Shown here: in pieces, positions 35,539-45,666 of the stretch
How the letters are laid out: every line of letters starts with the position of its first letter
How positions within the stretch are numbered: position 1 is the first letter of the stretch
Assembly: GCF_003201865.1 (NCBI RefSeq)
Contig: NZ_QJJJ01000001.1
Location: forward strand, 186,001 to 250,000
Direction: 5' to 3'
From: Methylobacterium sp. B4
GTDB taxonomy: Bacteria > Pseudomonadota > Alphaproteobacteria > Rhizobiales > Beijerinckiaceae
Length of the DNA: 64,000 nt
Notes under the pieces: model-generated
Database searches by the model: none
Told to the model about the DNA's origin: nothing
What the model saw: the letters and a program-made list of their open reading frames with translations, nothing else
Program-made: the position numbers and the translations under genes

Positions 35539-36606
35539 ATGACGAGAGCGAACCCGGCCGGGTCGCCGCCGGAATGGCGGCGCTTCGCCCTGCTGTTCCT
35601 GGCCGCGGCGGCCCTGGCCGGGGCGGCCTGCATCGGCTTCGTCGCCGCCCTCGACCCCTACGGCCTGCGGGCCGGGCCGGGTCGGGCGCAGGGGCCGCTG
35701 ATGGATGGCAACCAGCGCTTCATGTACCCGCAGGTCGCCCGCAGCGGCGCCTACGACGCGGCGGTGTTCGGCACCTCCACGGCGCGCCTGCTCGATCCCG
35801 CCGAGCTCGGAAACGCGTTCGGCGGGCGCTTCGCCAACCTGTCGATGAACGCGGCCACGCCCTTCGAGCAGAGCGAACTCGCCCGACTCTATCTGCGCTA
35901 CAACCGGCCGAGGATGCTGATCCTCGGCCTCGATTCCACGTGGTGCGAGCCGGACGCGGACCGCCGCCGCCTCACCTTCCGGGCCTTTCCCGCTTGGCTC
36001 TACGCGCCGGAGGCCGGCTTCGGAGCGCTGCGGCAGGTCAACTGGCAGAGCCTCGGCACCGCCTTCGAGGGGCTGCTGTTCCGGCTCGGCCTCGTGCGGG
36101 CGCGGTTGGCGGCGAACGGCTACGCGGTCTTTACCCCGCCCGAAGCCTCTTACGACGCCGGCCGGGCCGCGGAGCATATCCGCAGCACCCGCGCGGCCCA
36201 GGAGGCCGCCGAGGCCGAGCCGGGCCACCGGCCGGCGCCGCCCGAGGCGCCGATGCCGGCGCTCGACTGGCTCGACGCCCTGCTGGCGCAGGCGCCGCCC
36301 GAGACGCGCAAGCTTGTGCTGTTCACGCCCGTCCACGTCTCGGTGCAGGGCGCACCCGGCACGCCGGCCGGCGCGCGCGAGTCCGCGTGTAAGGAGCGGG
36401 TGGCGCGGATCGGCGCGACACGCGGCGCGACGGTGGTGGATTTCCGTATCCCTTCCCCCATCACCGCGCAGGACACGAATTACTGGGACCCGCTGCATTA
36501 CCGCTTGCCCGTAGCCGGGCGGATCGTGGCGGGGCTGAAGGCCGCGCAGGAGAGCGGGCGCGACGATCCCGAGGGCGCCTTCCGCGTGCTGGCCCATCCG
36601 CACTGA
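35539..36606 (+). CDS. Membrane-anchored SGNH-hydrolase-like protein
   Basis: The protein has 355 residues. An N-terminal helix (about 15-37) anchors a periplasmic domain with FGTSTARLLDP at about 77-87, where Ser could be the SGNH nucleophile. Near the end is DTNYWDPLHYRLPVAGRI, with the Asp-x-x-His pair seen in AlgJ/DltD-like acyltransfer or esterase domains. The assignment is by motif pattern and not certain. It is a single gene reading away from tRNA-Lys. Confidence 0.65.
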   Translation: MTRANPAGSPPEWRRFALLFLAAAALAGAACIGFVAALDPYGLRAGPGRAQGPLMDGNQRFMYPQVARSGAYDAAVFGTSTARLLDPAELGNAFGGRFANLSMNAATPFEQSELARLYLRYNRPRMLILGLDSTWCEPDADRRRLTFRAFPAWLYAPEAGFGALRQVNWQSLGTAFEGLLFRLGLVRARLAANGYAVFTPPEASYDAGRAAEHIRSTRAAQEAAEAEPGHRPAPPEAPMPALDWLDALLAQAPPETRKLVLFTPVHVSVQGAPGTPAGARESACKERVARIGATRGATVVDFRIPSPITAQDTNYWDPLHYRLPVAGRIVAGLKAAQESGRDDPEGAFRVLAHPH

Positions 36607-36820
36607 GGGTTGCGGAAAGCGTCTGGAATCGGGCGTTTTCCGAGGCGGTTTCGTGACTTGGCCTGCCACGAGCCGGCCGCACTCTCGCCCGATCGCCGGG
36701 CTCTACAGCCCCGCCCGGCGTGATCCGGGTGCCCGATGCCGCTGAACGCTTTCCCCCGACCTGGGGTTGGCCGGAAATCTCAGCGGACCGGACCGAGATC
36801 TTCTGGAGTTCGAGAGTTTC

Positions 36821-37078
36821 ATGATCGCACGCACCGCCATCGCCCTGATGCTGACCACCGGCGCGGCGCTCGCCGCCCCCGCTGGAGCCCCGGCGGGCGA
36901 CCGCAGCGCCCTGCGCCAACACTGCACCGGCGACTACCTGAGCTATTGCGGCGACTTCGCCCCCGACAGCGCCGAGGTTCGCGCCTGCTTCAAGCAGAAC
37001 AAGTCGCGTCTCTCGCCAGACTGCCAGGCGGCGATCACCAGCTACAACAAGTCTCAGAAGCGCGCCGAGATTCGCTGA
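36821..37078 (+). CDS. Small secreted cysteine-rich-repeat protein
   Basis: This encodes 85 residues: a signal peptide (MIARTAIALMLTTGAALAAPA), then one Cys-rich repeat of the GLG1/cysteine-rich FGFR type, HCTGDYLSYCGDF ... VRACFKQNKSRLSPDCQ. The spacing of four cysteines fits two disulfides in the periplasm. Bacterial copies are common in Rhizobiales and have no assigned role. ATG 36821 begins the signal. Confidence 0.8.
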   Translation: MIARTAIALMLTTGAALAAPAGAPAGDRSALRQHCTGDYLSYCGDFAPDSAEVRACFKQNKSRLSPDCQAAITSYNKSQKRAEIR

Positions 37079-37139
37079 GGCGGATCGCTCCCGGCCGCTC
37101 CTTTCGGCTCCGCCTCGCCAGGGGGCGGGGCCGTCGGCG

Positions 37140-38279
37140 TCAGCCCTTCGCGGCGGCCTCGGCCCGCGCCCAGCCTTCCTTGGTCTCGCCCACGAAGTCG
37201 GCGAGCCGCCCGGCACCGATCGCCGCGCGCATGCCGGCCATCAGGGACTGGTAATAGGCGAGGTTGTTCCAGGTCAGCAGCATCATCCCCAGGATCTCGT
37301 CCGAGCGGACGAGGTGGTGGAGATAGGCGCGCGAATAGTCCCGCGCCGCCGGGCAGTCCGAGGCCTCGTCGAGGGGCCGCGTGTCCTCGGCGTGGCGGGC
37401 GTTGCGCAGGTTGATCCGGCCGTGGCGGGTATAGGCCAGCCCGTGGCGCCCGGCGCGGGTCGGCATCACGCAATCGAACATGTCGATGCCGCGCATCACC
37501 GACTGCATCAGGTCGTCGGGCGTGCCCACGCCCATGAGGTAGCGCGGCTTGGTGGACGGCAGGTGCGGCTCCACCGTCTCGATCATCGCGAGCATCACCG
37601 CCTGCGGCTCGCCGACGGCCAGCCCGCCGATGGCGTAGCCCTTGAGGTCGAGGCCGGTCAGCGCCCGCGCGCTCTCGATGCGCAGGTCCGGCAGGTCGCC
37701 GCCCTGAACGATGCCGAACATCGCCTTGCCCGGCTGCTCGCCGAAGGCGACGCGGCAGCGCTCGGCCCAGCGCAGCGACAGGTGCATCGCCTTCTCGATC
37801 TCCGAGCGCTCGGCCGGCAGGCGCACGCACTCGTCGAGCTGCATCTGGATGTCGGAGCCGAGCAGCCCCTGAATCTCGATGGAGCGCTCCGGGCTCATGC
37901 GGTGGGCGGTGCCGTCGATGTGGGAGCGGAAGGTCACGCCCTCCTCGTCGATCTTCCGCAGGGCGGAGAGCGACATGACTTGGAAGCCGCCGGAATCGGT
38001 AAGGATCGGCCCCTCCCAGCGCATGAAGCGGTGGAGGCCGCCGAGGCGCGCCATGCGCTCGGCGCCGGGGCGCAGCATCAGGTGGTAGGTGTTGCCGAGC
38101 ACCACGTCGGCGCCGAGATCGCGCACCTGTTCCGGGTACATCGCCTTGACGGTCGCCGCGGTCCCCACCGGCATGAAGGCCGGCGTGCGGATCGTTCCGC
38201 GCGGCATCGCGATGTGGCCGGTGCGGGCCTGTCCGTCGGTGGCGGAGACCGTGAAGGAGAAGTCGAGGGGATCTGTCAT
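37140..38279 (-). CDS. tgt: tRNA-guanine transglycosylase, zinc-ligand-poor form
   Basis: The 379-residue enzyme exchanges guanine-34 of GUN-anticodon tRNAs for preQ1. Active-site parts are present: [11 protein letters not shown] (about 94-104), GIVQGGD (189-195), GGLAVGE (218-224) and nucleophile Asp269 in [12 protein letters not shown]. By alignment from memory with the Zymomonas enzyme, the zinc ligands Cys318, Cys320, Cys323 and His349 correspond here to Ser307, Cys309, Ala312 and Asn338, so three of four are absent. It is the last gene of queA-nucleotidyltransferase-tgt, with a 4-base ATGA overlap. Confidence 0.95.
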   Translation of the reverse strand: MTDPLDFSFTVSATDGQARTGHIAMPRGTIRTPAFMPVGTAATVKAMYPEQVRDLGADVVLGNTYHLMLRPGAERMARLGGLHRFMRWEGPILTDSGGFQVMSLSALRKIDEEGVTFRSHIDGTAHRMSPERSIEIQGLLGSDIQMQLDECVRLPAERSEIEKAMHLSLRWAERCRVAFGEQPGKAMFGIVQGGDLPDLRIESARALTGLDLKGYAIGGLAVGEPQAVMLAMIETVEPHLPSTKPRYLMGVGTPDDLMQSVMRGIDMFDCVMPTRAGRHGLAYTRHGRINLRNARHAEDTRPLDEASDCPAARDYSRAYLHHLVRSDEILGMMLLTWNNLAYYQSLMAGMRAAIGAGRLADFVGETKEGWARAEAAAKG

Positions 38280-39115
38280 CGGTCCGGGGATGTGGGAGCC
38301 TGCGCGCCGGGGGCGGAGCCGTGCGCGGTGTCGATCAGGAAACGCATGGTGTCGAGGCCGGCGCGGATCGTGGCCTGCGGGACGCGCTCCGTCTCGCCGC
38401 GATGGGCCGCGAGCGCCTCTCGCACCACCGGGTGCCGCGCCTCCGGCAACAGGTCCAGGGCGAAGCGCCCGCCCCCGCTCTTCGAGACGATTTGTCCCGT
38501 GGCGAGGGTGCAGGCTACGCGGGCGACCCCGAGCACGCCCCAGGCGAGGGCGTCGGCGGCGCAGGCCTCGCCCTCGGTCTTGCGCGCCAGCGCCGCCTCG
38601 CATTCCGCGATCCAGCGCCGCCAGTATCCGTCGAGATTGGCGAGGCCGTCGGCACGCAGGGCCTCGTCGTCGTCCGCGATGCCGAGCGCCGCGGGTGCCG
38701 GCCCGAGGATCGGGCGGCCCGAGCGGGCGAGACAGCGCCAGACCACCGGCGAGACCTCGCGGCAGATCTCGCCGCTGCGGAAACGGCCCTCGACGCTGAA
38801 CGGCACCGCCGCCCCTCGTTCGGGCGGGCGCCGCAGGGCCTCGGCCCGGATGTAGAAGCCGTCGAAGGCGGGGGCGCCGTGCGAGGCGAGCGCGGCATGG
38901 ACCCGCGCCAGCGCATCCGTTTCCTCCGGCATCGGCGGCGCGTCGAGCAGGGCGACGAAGTCGATGTCGCTCGCGCCCGGCCGGTAATCGCCGAGCGCCA
39001 CCGAGCCCACGAGGTAGAGCCCGCGCAGACGCGGGGCGCCCTCGCGCGCCATGAGGCCGAGATAGCGGTCGATCACCCGGGCGACATCGATCCGCAGCGG
39101 CGCGCGGCGGCTCAT
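38276..39115 (-). CDS. Nucleotidyltransferase with aminoglycoside-adenylyltransferase-like C-terminal domain
   Basis: The protein has 279 residues. The N-terminal nucleotidyltransferase motif is [19 protein letters not shown], then IDFVAL: GS followed by DxD, the metal and nucleotide site. The helical C-terminal part (about 150-270) resembles the AadA-type (DUF4111) domain. It overlaps queA upstream and tgt downstream by four bases each, so it is co-translated with queuosine genes. Its target is unknown. A resistance role is possible by family, but the context suggests a tRNA- or nucleoside-linked function; both are inference. Confidence 0.82.
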   Translation of the reverse strand: MSRRAPLRIDVARVIDRYLGLMAREGAPRLRGLYLVGSVALGDYRPGASDIDFVALLDAPPMPEETDALARVHAALASHGAPAFDGFYIRAEALRRPPERGAAVPFSVEGRFRSGEICREVSPVVWRCLARSGRPILGPAPAALGIADDDEALRADGLANLDGYWRRWIAECEAALARKTEGEACAADALAWGVLGVARVACTLATGQIVSKSGGGRFALDLLPEARHPVVREALAAHRGETERVPQATIRAGLDTMRFLIDTAHGSAPGAQAPTSPDR

Positions 39116-40200
39116 TCGGCGGCCTCCGGGAAGAGCAGGCTGGCGTCGCCGTAGGAGTAGAATCGGTAGCCCGCGGCGATGGCGTGGGCGTAGGCCGCGC
39201 GCATGGTCTCGAGGCCGGAGAAGGCCGAGACCAGCATGAACAGGGTCGAGCGCGGCAGGTGGAAGTTCGTGACCAGGGCGTCGACCGCGCGAAAGCGGTA
39301 GCCCGGCGTGATGAAGATGTCGGTCGGCCCGGAGAAGGGGCGGATCGTGCCCTCGGGCGAGGCCGCGCTCTCCAGGAGCCGAAGGGCCGTGGTGCCGACC
39401 GCCACGATCTTCCCGCCCCGCGCCCGCACGGCGTTGAGCCGTTCGGCGGTTGGAGCGTCGAGCAGGCCGATCTCTGCGTGCATGCGATGAGCCTGGGTGT
39501 CCTCCGCCTTCACCGGCAGGAAGGTGCCCGCCCCGACATGCAGGGTGAGGTGGACCCGCTCGATCCCCGCCGCATCGATCTGCCGAAGCAGGTCGTCGGA
39601 GAAATGCAGGCCGGCGGTGGGGGCGGCCACCGCCCCGGGCTCGCGGGCGTAGACGGTCTGGTAGTCGGTCGTGTCCTGCGCGTCGGTGGCGCGCTTGCCG
39701 GCGATGTAGGGGGGCAGCGGCAGGGCGCCGAGGCCGGCGATGGCCTCGTCGAGAGCCGGCCCAGCGAGATCGAAGCGCAGCAGGATCTCGCCGCCCTCCC
39801 CCTTCTCCTCCACGGCGGCGTCGAGCCCGGCGAGAGCGCAGACCTCGCTCGCTCCCTCGCCGCCGAAGCGGATGCGGTCTCCCGCCGCGAGGCGCTTGGC
39901 CGGCCGGGCGAAGGCGCGCCAGCGATCGGGCGCCTCGCGCAGATGCAGCATCGCCTCGCAGCGCAGGCCCGTGCCGCCGGGCCGGTGGCGGATGCCGGAC
40001 AAGCGTGCCGGAATCACGCGGGTGTCGTTGAAGACGAGGGCATCGCCGGGGCCGAGGATTCCGGGCAGATCGCGCACGGCGCTGTCCGCCAGCGGCGCGC
40101 CGGGCCGCACCACGAGCAGGCGGCTCGCGTCGCGGGGGCTGGCCGGACGCAGGGCGATCGCCTCCTCCGGCAAATCGAAATCGAACAGGTCCACGCGCAT
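39112..40200 (-). CDS. queA: S-adenosylmethionine:tRNA ribosyltransferase-isomerase
   Basis: The 362-residue enzyme transfers the ribosyl part of SAM to preQ1 in tRNA, giving epoxyqueuosine. Characteristic stretches are [18 protein letters not shown] at the N terminus, [36 protein letters not shown] and [12 protein letters not shown]-like ([16 protein letters not shown]). It is the first gene of the leftward queuosine operon. The ATG gives the family's normal start. Confidence 0.97.
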   Translation of the reverse strand: MRVDLFDFDLPEEAIALRPASPRDASRLLVVRPGAPLADSAVRDLPGILGPGDALVFNDTRVIPARLSGIRHRPGGTGLRCEAMLHLREAPDRWRAFARPAKRLAAGDRIRFGGEGASEVCALAGLDAAVEEKGEGGEILLRFDLAGPALDEAIAGLGALPLPPYIAGKRATDAQDTTDYQTVYAREPGAVAAPTAGLHFSDDLLRQIDAAGIERVHLTLHVGAGTFLPVKAEDTQAHRMHAEIGLLDAPTAERLNAVRARGGKIVAVGTTALRLLESAASPEGTIRPFSGPTDIFITPGYRFRAVDALVTNFHLPRSTLFMLVSAFSGLETMRAAYAHAIAAGYRFYSYGDASLLFPEAAE

Positions 40201-40359
40201 GCCGCGCCATCAGCACGGATGGGCGCGCGACGCAAATGGCGGGTCGATCCCGAGCGCGGAGTTCGCGCACCCTCACCCCTCGCGCCGGGGCCGAAGGCGT
40301 GCAGCCGAGGCGGCCTCTCGCGCGTTGTGTTCCCGATACGAAGGAGACACCCGCCCCCG

Positions 40360-40608
40360 ATGAAATGGTACGCCCTGCGCCCCCGCGATCCCGCCGATCC
40401 GCGCTGGCCCCTGACCGGAACGCCTCAGCTCACCCTCAAGGCGGAGGATGCGGACGACGCCCGCCGCCGCTTCGAGGAGGCCTATCCGAGCCAGCCCTTC
40501 GGCACGCCGGGCCATCCGACCGGCGATGTCGGCCCCGGCAGCTTCCGCGGCGACGCGACCGCGCTGGTGGTCGAGGAGACCGACGCCCCGCCCGCACCCG
40601 AGGCGTGA
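40360..40608 (+). CDS. Small hypothetical protein
   Basis: This encodes 82 residues from MKWYALRPRDPADPRWPLTG. The N-terminal half could form a compact alpha/beta unit (TLKAEDADDARRRFEEAYPS). The C terminus is Pro/Gly-rich. AAGGAGA is upstream of ATG 40360. It is cytosolic, with no family recognised. It is divergent from queA. Confidence 0.65.
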   Translation: MKWYALRPRDPADPRWPLTGTPQLTLKAEDADDARRRFEEAYPSQPFGTPGHPTGDVGPGSFRGDATALVVEETDAPPAPEA

Positions 40609-40639
40609 GTCGCGGCCCTGCCCCGAGGATCTTGCCGCC

Positions 40640-40945
40640 ATGACAGACCCCGCCACGATAGACCCCGCGACGACCGGCACCGGGAAGCGCGCGCCGCACG
40701 AGACCCTCGACGCGCAACTCATCCGCTACTGGGAGCGTGAGGCCGCCCGCTTCGAGGCTCTGGCCCAGCGGGCGCGCTTCGGCTGGCTCGGCCGCGGCTA
40801 TGCCCGCCGGGCGCAGCGCGCCCGCGACATGGCCGAGCGCGCCCGCGCGAAGGAGGTCGCCCGCGGGCGCCTTCCGGCCACCGGGCCGGCGGCGGCAAGG
40901 GCGACGGCGAGTGCGGCGGCAAGGGAGGGCGATAGCCCGGGCTAA
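40640..40945 (+). CDS. Small charged helical hypothetical protein
   Basis: The 101-residue product has a central amphipathic helix (LDAQLIRYWEREAARFEALA to MAERARAKEV, about 23-75), rich in Arg and Glu, with an Ala-rich disordered tail. The ATG is 31 bases after the previous stop, so it is probably co-transcribed with it. No family is recognised. Confidence 0.6.
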   Translation: MTDPATIDPATTGTGKRAPHETLDAQLIRYWEREAARFEALAQRARFGWLGRGYARRAQRARDMAERARAKEVARGRLPATGPAAARATASAAAREGDSPG

Positions 40946-41017
40946 AACCTTTGCCGTGGCCTTCCGGGGGCGCGGATCGTATGGCCGGGTCATCCCCTCC
41001 CCGCCCCCAGAAGTCGC

Positions 41018-41905
41018 ATGACCGGTACCGAGAAGGCCGCCCTCGCGAGCGCCGCCGTGGGCGCGCTCGTCATGGGGCTCAAGTTCACTGCCTACTGGCT
41101 CACCGGCAGCCTCGCGCTCTATTCGGACGCGCTGGAGAGCATCATCAACGTGGTGGCCGCGGCCTGCGCCTTCCTGGCGGTGCGGGTCGCCGCGCAGCCG
41201 GCCGACGAGGACCACCCCTACGGCCACCACAAGGCCGAGTATTTCTCCGCGGTGATCGAGGGGGCGCTCGTCATCGTGGCGGCCCTGCTGATCCTGCGCG
41301 AGGCCTATTTCGGGATCATCGCGCCGCAGCCGCTCGACGCACCCGCACTGGGTCTGGCCGTCAACGGGGTCGCCACGGTGATCAACGCCGCCTGGGCGCT
41401 GGTGCTGTTCCGCCGCGGGCGGCGCCTGCGCTCGCCCGCCCTGATGGCGGATGCCCGCCACATCCTCGCCGACGTGGTGACCTCCTGCGGCGTCCTCGTC
41501 GGCGTCGGGCTCGTCCTGGTGACGGGCACGCTTGTGCTCGACCCCATCGTGGCGGGCCTGGTCGCCCTCAACATCTTGTGGTCCGGCTGGACGATGGTGC
41601 GCGATTCCATCAGCGGGCTCATGGATCAGGCGGCCTCGCCCGAGATGATCGCCCGCATCCGGGCGCTGATCTCGACCCATGGCGAGGGCGCCCTGGAGGC
41701 CCACGACGTGCGCACGCGACATGCCGGCAGCGCCACCTTCATCGACTTCCACCTCGTCGTGCCCGGCGAGATGACGGTCTCGGAATCCCACGCGATCTGC
41801 GACCGGCTGGAAGAGGTGATCGAGGCGCAGGTCGAGGGCGCCGTGGTGGTGATCCATGTCGAGCCGGCGGAACAGGCCAAGGGGCGCGGCGTGCCGGTGG
41901 TGTGA
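41018..41905 (+). CDS. Cation diffusion facilitator metal exporter
   Basis: The protein has 295 residues and six helices. Transport-site motifs are SDALES in helix 2 and ADARHILADVVTS in helix 5, and the HPYGHHKAEY loop follows helix 2. A C-terminal ferredoxin-like domain (about 205-285, FIDFHLVVPGEMTV) carries further metal sites. The DxxES and HxxxD helix motifs are those of Zn2+/Fe2+/Co2+ exporters; the exact metal cannot be told. A lone gene. Confidence 0.93.
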   Translation: MTGTEKAALASAAVGALVMGLKFTAYWLTGSLALYSDALESIINVVAAACAFLAVRVAAQPADEDHPYGHHKAEYFSAVIEGALVIVAALLILREAYFGIIAPQPLDAPALGLAVNGVATVINAAWALVLFRRGRRLRSPALMADARHILADVVTSCGVLVGVGLVLVTGTLVLDPIVAGLVALNILWSGWTMVRDSISGLMDQAASPEMIARIRALISTHGEGALEAHDVRTRHAGSATFIDFHLVVPGEMTVSESHAICDRLEEVIEAQVEGAVVVIHVEPAEQAKGRGVPVV

Positions 41906-42038
41906 GCGCGCTCGGCCGCGAGCGGGCTTCGGTTTTGCCGCGCAACGGCGCCGCGGAGGGCCTCGGTCGGCAGGATCCTGTCGCAATCCTCATCGCACGC
42001 GCCATGACGCTGACCCGCGAGGCAGCTATAGGGGCGGC

Positions 42039-42821
42039 ATGAAGCGGGTCTTCCTCACCACCACGCCGAGCCACCGCAACGCCTACGACCTGTTCGAGGG
42101 GCGCTGGGCGAGCGATCTCAGCGAACTCGTTGCCGACCTGCCGGTCGGCGGCGGCCTGCCGGGCTTTCGCGCCGACCCGCGCCCGCGGCAGGCGGCGGAG
42201 ATCCTCGGGAGCGACGGGCGCTTCGAGGGCTACGACATCCTCGAACTCGGGCCGCTGGAAGGCGCCCATACCTGCCAGCTCGAGGCGCTCGGCGCAAAGA
42301 GCGTGACGGCGGTCGAGTCGAACTCGGAGGCCTTCCTCAAGTCGCTCGTCGTCAAGAACATCGCCGGGCTTGCCCGCTCGACCTTCCTGCTCGGCGACGT
42401 GAGCCGGCACCTCGCGGAGCCGGGGCCGCGCTACGACCTGATCTTCGCCTGCGGCATCCTCTACCACATGCTCGATCCGTTGGAGCTGCTCCGGCTCGCC
42501 GCTGCCCGCTCCGACCGGCTCTTCCTCTGGACGCATTACTACGCCGCCCAACCCCGCCTGAACCGGCACGTGCCCCGCCCGGTCGAGCATGCGGGGATGC
42601 GCCTGAACCTGCATGAACTGGTCTACCGGGATCGCGGGCTGGCAACCTTCTGGGGCGGCAACCAGAGCAAGACCCGCTGGATGGAACTGCCGGACATCAT
42701 CCGCGTGCTCGCCCATCACGGGCTGACGGAGACCCGGATCATCGCCGACGACCCGGACTTCGTGAACGGGCCCGCCGTGACGCTGGCGGCCTGGCGGCCG
42801 GGCAGCCCCGCTCCCGCTTGA
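42039..42821 (+). CDS. SAM-dependent methyltransferase, class I
   Basis: The protein has 260 residues. Motif I reads [20 protein letters not shown] (about 66-85), the acidic residue ending motif II is in VTAVESN, and the motif IV region is [19 protein letters not shown]. This is the DUF1698/Methyltransf_23-like group. The substrate is unknown. ATG 42039 follows GGGGCGGC. Single gene. Confidence 0.83.
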   Translation: MKRVFLTTTPSHRNAYDLFEGRWASDLSELVADLPVGGGLPGFRADPRPRQAAEILGSDGRFEGYDILELGPLEGAHTCQLEALGAKSVTAVESNSEAFLKSLVVKNIAGLARSTFLLGDVSRHLAEPGPRYDLIFACGILYHMLDPLELLRLAAARSDRLFLWTHYYAAQPRLNRHVPRPVEHAGMRLNLHELVYRDRGLATFWGGNQSKTRWMELPDIIRVLAHHGLTETRIIADDPDFVNGPAVTLAAWRPGSPAPA

Positions 42822-42894
42822 CCCGTCCCGCACCGGCTCCCTACACACCCTGAAAGGCGCCGATCCGGCGGCGCCGCCGGTATCCGAGACGAAC

Positions 42895-44367
42895 ATGACC
42901 GAGCGCGTCGATCCGAAGAAGCTCATCAAGGGCGGCCTGCACGACTGGGAGGTCGTGATCGGCATGGAGATCCACGCCCAGGTCACGAGCCGCTCCAAGC
43001 TGTTCTCCGGCGCCTCGACCGAGTTCGGCGGCGAGCCCAACGACCACGTCTCGCTGGTGGACGCGGCGATGCCCGGCATGCTGCCCGTCATCAACGAGGA
43101 ATGCGTGGCCCAGGCCGTGCGGACCGGCCTCGGCCTCAAGGCGAAGATCAACCTGCGCTCGGTGTTCGACCGCAAGAATTACTTCTACCCGGACCTGCCG
43201 CAGGGCTACCAGATCTCGCAGTACAAGGACCCGATCGTCGGCGAGGGCGAGGTGCTGGTCGATCTGCCCGATGGCGGCGCGATCACGGTCGGCATCGAGC
43301 GGCTGCACCTGGAGCAGGATGCCGGCAAGTCCCTGCACGATCAGGATCCGACCAAGAGCTTCGTCGATCTCAACCGCTCGGGCGTCGCCCTGATGGAGAT
43401 CGTCTCGCGGCCCGACCTGCGCTCGTCGGACGAGGCCAAGGCCTACGTGACGAAGCTGCGCACGATCCTGCGCTACCTCGGCACCTGCGACGGCGACATG
43501 GAGAAGGGCAGCCTTCGCGCCGACGTGAACGTCTCCGTGCGCCGCCCCGGCGAGCCGCTCGGCACGCGCTGCGAGATCAAGAACGTCAACTCGATCCGCT
43601 TCATCGGCCAAGCCATCGAGACCGAGGCGCGACGCCAGATCGCGATCCTGGAGGATGGCGGCAAGATCGATCAGGAGACCCGCCTGTTCGACCCGGGCAA
43701 GGGCGAGACCCGCTCGATGCGGTCGAAGGAAGAGGCGCACGATTACCGCTACTTCCCCGATCCGGACCTGCTGCCGCTCGAATTCGACCAGGCCTATGTC
43801 GATCGCCTCGCCTCCGGCCTGCCGGAGCTGCCCGACGCCAAGAAGGCCCGCTTCATCAAGGATTACGGGCTGAGCGCCTACGATGCCGGCGTGCTCGTGG
43901 CCGAGCGGGCGTCCGCCGATTACTTCGAGGCGGTGGCGCGGGGCCGCGACGGCAAGGCCGCGGCGAACTGGGTCATCAACGAGCTGTTCGGGCGCCTCAA
44001 CAAGGAGGGGCGCTCCATCGAGGACACGCCTGTCACCGCCGAGCAGCTGGGCACCATCGTCGATCTCATCGGCGAGGGCGTGATCTCAGGCAAGATCGCC
44101 AAGGACCTGTTCGAGATCGTCTGGTCCGAGGGCGGCGAGCCGCGCGCGATCGTCGAGACCCGCGGAATGAAGCAGGTCACCGATACCGGCGCCATCGAGG
44201 CGGCCATCGACGAGATCATCGCCAAGAACCCGGACAAGGTGGAGCAGGCCAAGGCCAAGCCCACGCTGCTGGGCTGGTTCGTCGGCCAGACCATGAAGGC
44301 GACCGGCGGCAAGGCCAACCCGGCTGCCGTGAACGCGCTGCTGAAGGACAAGCTCGGCATCGAGTGA
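42895..44367 (+). CDS. gatB: Aspartyl/glutamyl-tRNA(Asn/Gln) amidotransferase subunit B
   Basis: The 490-residue subunit carries the kinase and tRNA-binding functions of GatCAB, which amidates Glu-tRNA(Gln) and Asp-tRNA(Asn). The signature [20 protein letters not shown] is at the N terminus. [20 protein letters not shown] and the GatB signature [12 protein letters not shown] follow, and the tail domain ends the protein. gatA and gatC are not in the window. It is terminated by a strong hairpin. Confidence 0.98.
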   Translation: MTERVDPKKLIKGGLHDWEVVIGMEIHAQVTSRSKLFSGASTEFGGEPNDHVSLVDAAMPGMLPVINEECVAQAVRTGLGLKAKINLRSVFDRKNYFYPDLPQGYQISQYKDPIVGEGEVLVDLPDGGAITVGIERLHLEQDAGKSLHDQDPTKSFVDLNRSGVALMEIVSRPDLRSSDEAKAYVTKLRTILRYLGTCDGDMEKGSLRADVNVSVRRPGEPLGTRCEIKNVNSIRFIGQAIETEARRQIAILEDGGKIDQETRLFDPGKGETRSMRSKEEAHDYRYFPDPDLLPLEFDQAYVDRLASGLPELPDAKKARFIKDYGLSAYDAGVLVAERASADYFEAVARGRDGKAAANWVINELFGRLNKEGRSIEDTPVTAEQLGTIVDLIGEGVISGKIAKDLFEIVWSEGGEPRAIVETRGMKQVTDTGAIEAAIDEIIAKNPDKVEQAKAKPTLLGWFVGQTMKATGGKANPAAVNALLKDKLGIE

Positions 44368-44389
44368 GCGCAAGCCGTTCGATGAGGAA

Positions 44390-44440
44390 AACCGCGCGGG
44401 GCCGGCTCCCGACAGCCGTCACCCGGCCCCGCGGGCGGTT
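44390..44440 (+). terminator. Terminator after gatB
   Basis: A long stem has arms 44390-44405 and 44423-44440: GCGGGGCCGG pairs with CCGGCCCCGC, extended by AACCGC/GCGGTT with a 2-base bulge. It is followed by CTATT. Confidence 0.8.
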
Positions 44441-44591
44441 CTATTGGTCTTTCGTCCAGGCGCGATGATGAGCGCAGGTCCTGGCACAGTCGCCGCGGGC
44501 TGACATCTGACCCGGGCAGCGGAAAAGACCGAAATTTAAGGATCGCCGCCTAGGGTGCCGGACAGAACGGTGACGGGCGGGGGCTTGGACG

Positions 44592-45656
44592 GTGATGCAA
44601 GGGGATGCGCGGCAGCAGGCCCTCTCGAGCGCCGAGCGCGTCCGGCTGTCGGCCCAGCTCGCCTGGGAGGCGATGGAACGGATCGACCTCCCCCTCTCGC
44701 CCCGAAACTACGAACTGCTCCACGCCTTCTTCAGCGACGGCAGCCCGCAGCTCACCGAGATCCTCGGCCCCTGCCTCGCGCCCGACGGAGCGCTCACCGA
44801 CGAGCGGGCCGGCGAGATCTACGAGGCGCTCTTCGCCCACGGAAGCCTCGACGATCGGGTGCTCGACGGGGCGGGCCGGCTCGCGGAGGCGGCGGGCGGG
44901 ATCGTCGATCGGATCTCCGGCAACCGCAGTGCCCTGGCCGGCTACGGCAGCGTGCTGGCCCACTGGGCGGGCCGCCTGCAGACCCGCGCCACCGTCGACG
45001 ACCTGATGAAAGCCATCGTCGCCCTGCTCTCCGAGACCGAGCAGGCGGAGGCGCGCAACCGCGTGCTGGAGGAGCAGCTCTCGGCGGCCGCAGCGGATAT
45101 CACGCGGCTGCGCGGGGATCTCATCGAGATGCAGCACGCCGCCGCCACCGACGGGCTCACGGGTCTGGCCAACCGCAAGACCTTCGACGGCCATCTGCGG
45201 CAGGCGATCGCGCAGGTCCAGGCTGATGCCGGCAGCACCTTCTCCCTGCTCATCCTCGACATCGACCACTTCAAGGGCCTGAACGACCAGCACGGCCACC
45301 GCTTCGGCGATCAGGTGCTGCGCCTCGTCGGCCGGCTGCTCAAGGAGAAGGTGACCGACCGCGATCTCGCCGCCCGCTACGGCGGCGAGGAATTCGTGAT
45401 CGTGCTGGGTCAGGCCGGCATCGCCGCCGGCGTCGATCTCGCCCTCGAGATCTGCCACCGGCTGCGCAGCCAGCGGCTGGTCAAGCGCGGCAGCGGCGAG
45501 GTGGTCGGACAGGTGACGATCTCGGTCGGCGTCGCGCAGTATCGGCCGGGCGAATCCGCCCACGATCTCGTCGAGCGGGCGGACCGAGCGCTCTACGAGG
45601 CCAAGCGAACCGGCCGCGACCGCGTCTGCCCGACCCGTCAGGCCGCCGCGGCCTGA
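44592..45656 (+). CDS. Diguanylate cyclase with GGEEF active site
   Basis: The protein has 354 residues. An N-terminal helical region (1-150) is unidentified. A coiled segment (about 145-180, EAEARNRVLEEQLSAAAADI) leads to a GGDEF domain (about 190-345) with active-site ARYGGEEFVIVL. The inhibitory I-site RxxD, five residues before the active site, reads TDRD, so product inhibition may be lacking. No transmembrane segment is seen. It makes cyclic di-GMP. GTG 44592 or ATG 44595 start it. Confidence 0.92.
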   Translation: MMQGDARQQALSSAERVRLSAQLAWEAMERIDLPLSPRNYELLHAFFSDGSPQLTEILGPCLAPDGALTDERAGEIYEALFAHGSLDDRVLDGAGRLAEAAGGIVDRISGNRSALAGYGSVLAHWAGRLQTRATVDDLMKAIVALLSETEQAEARNRVLEEQLSAAAADITRLRGDLIEMQHAAATDGLTGLANRKTFDGHLRQAIAQVQADAGSTFSLLILDIDHFKGLNDQHGHRFGDQVLRLVGRLLKEKVTDRDLAARYGGEEFVIVLGQAGIAAGVDLALEICHRLRSQRLVKRGSGEVVGQVTISVGVAQYRPGESAHDLVERADRALYEAKRTGRDRVCPTRQAAAA

Positions 45657-45666
45657 GTGTGCCCCC

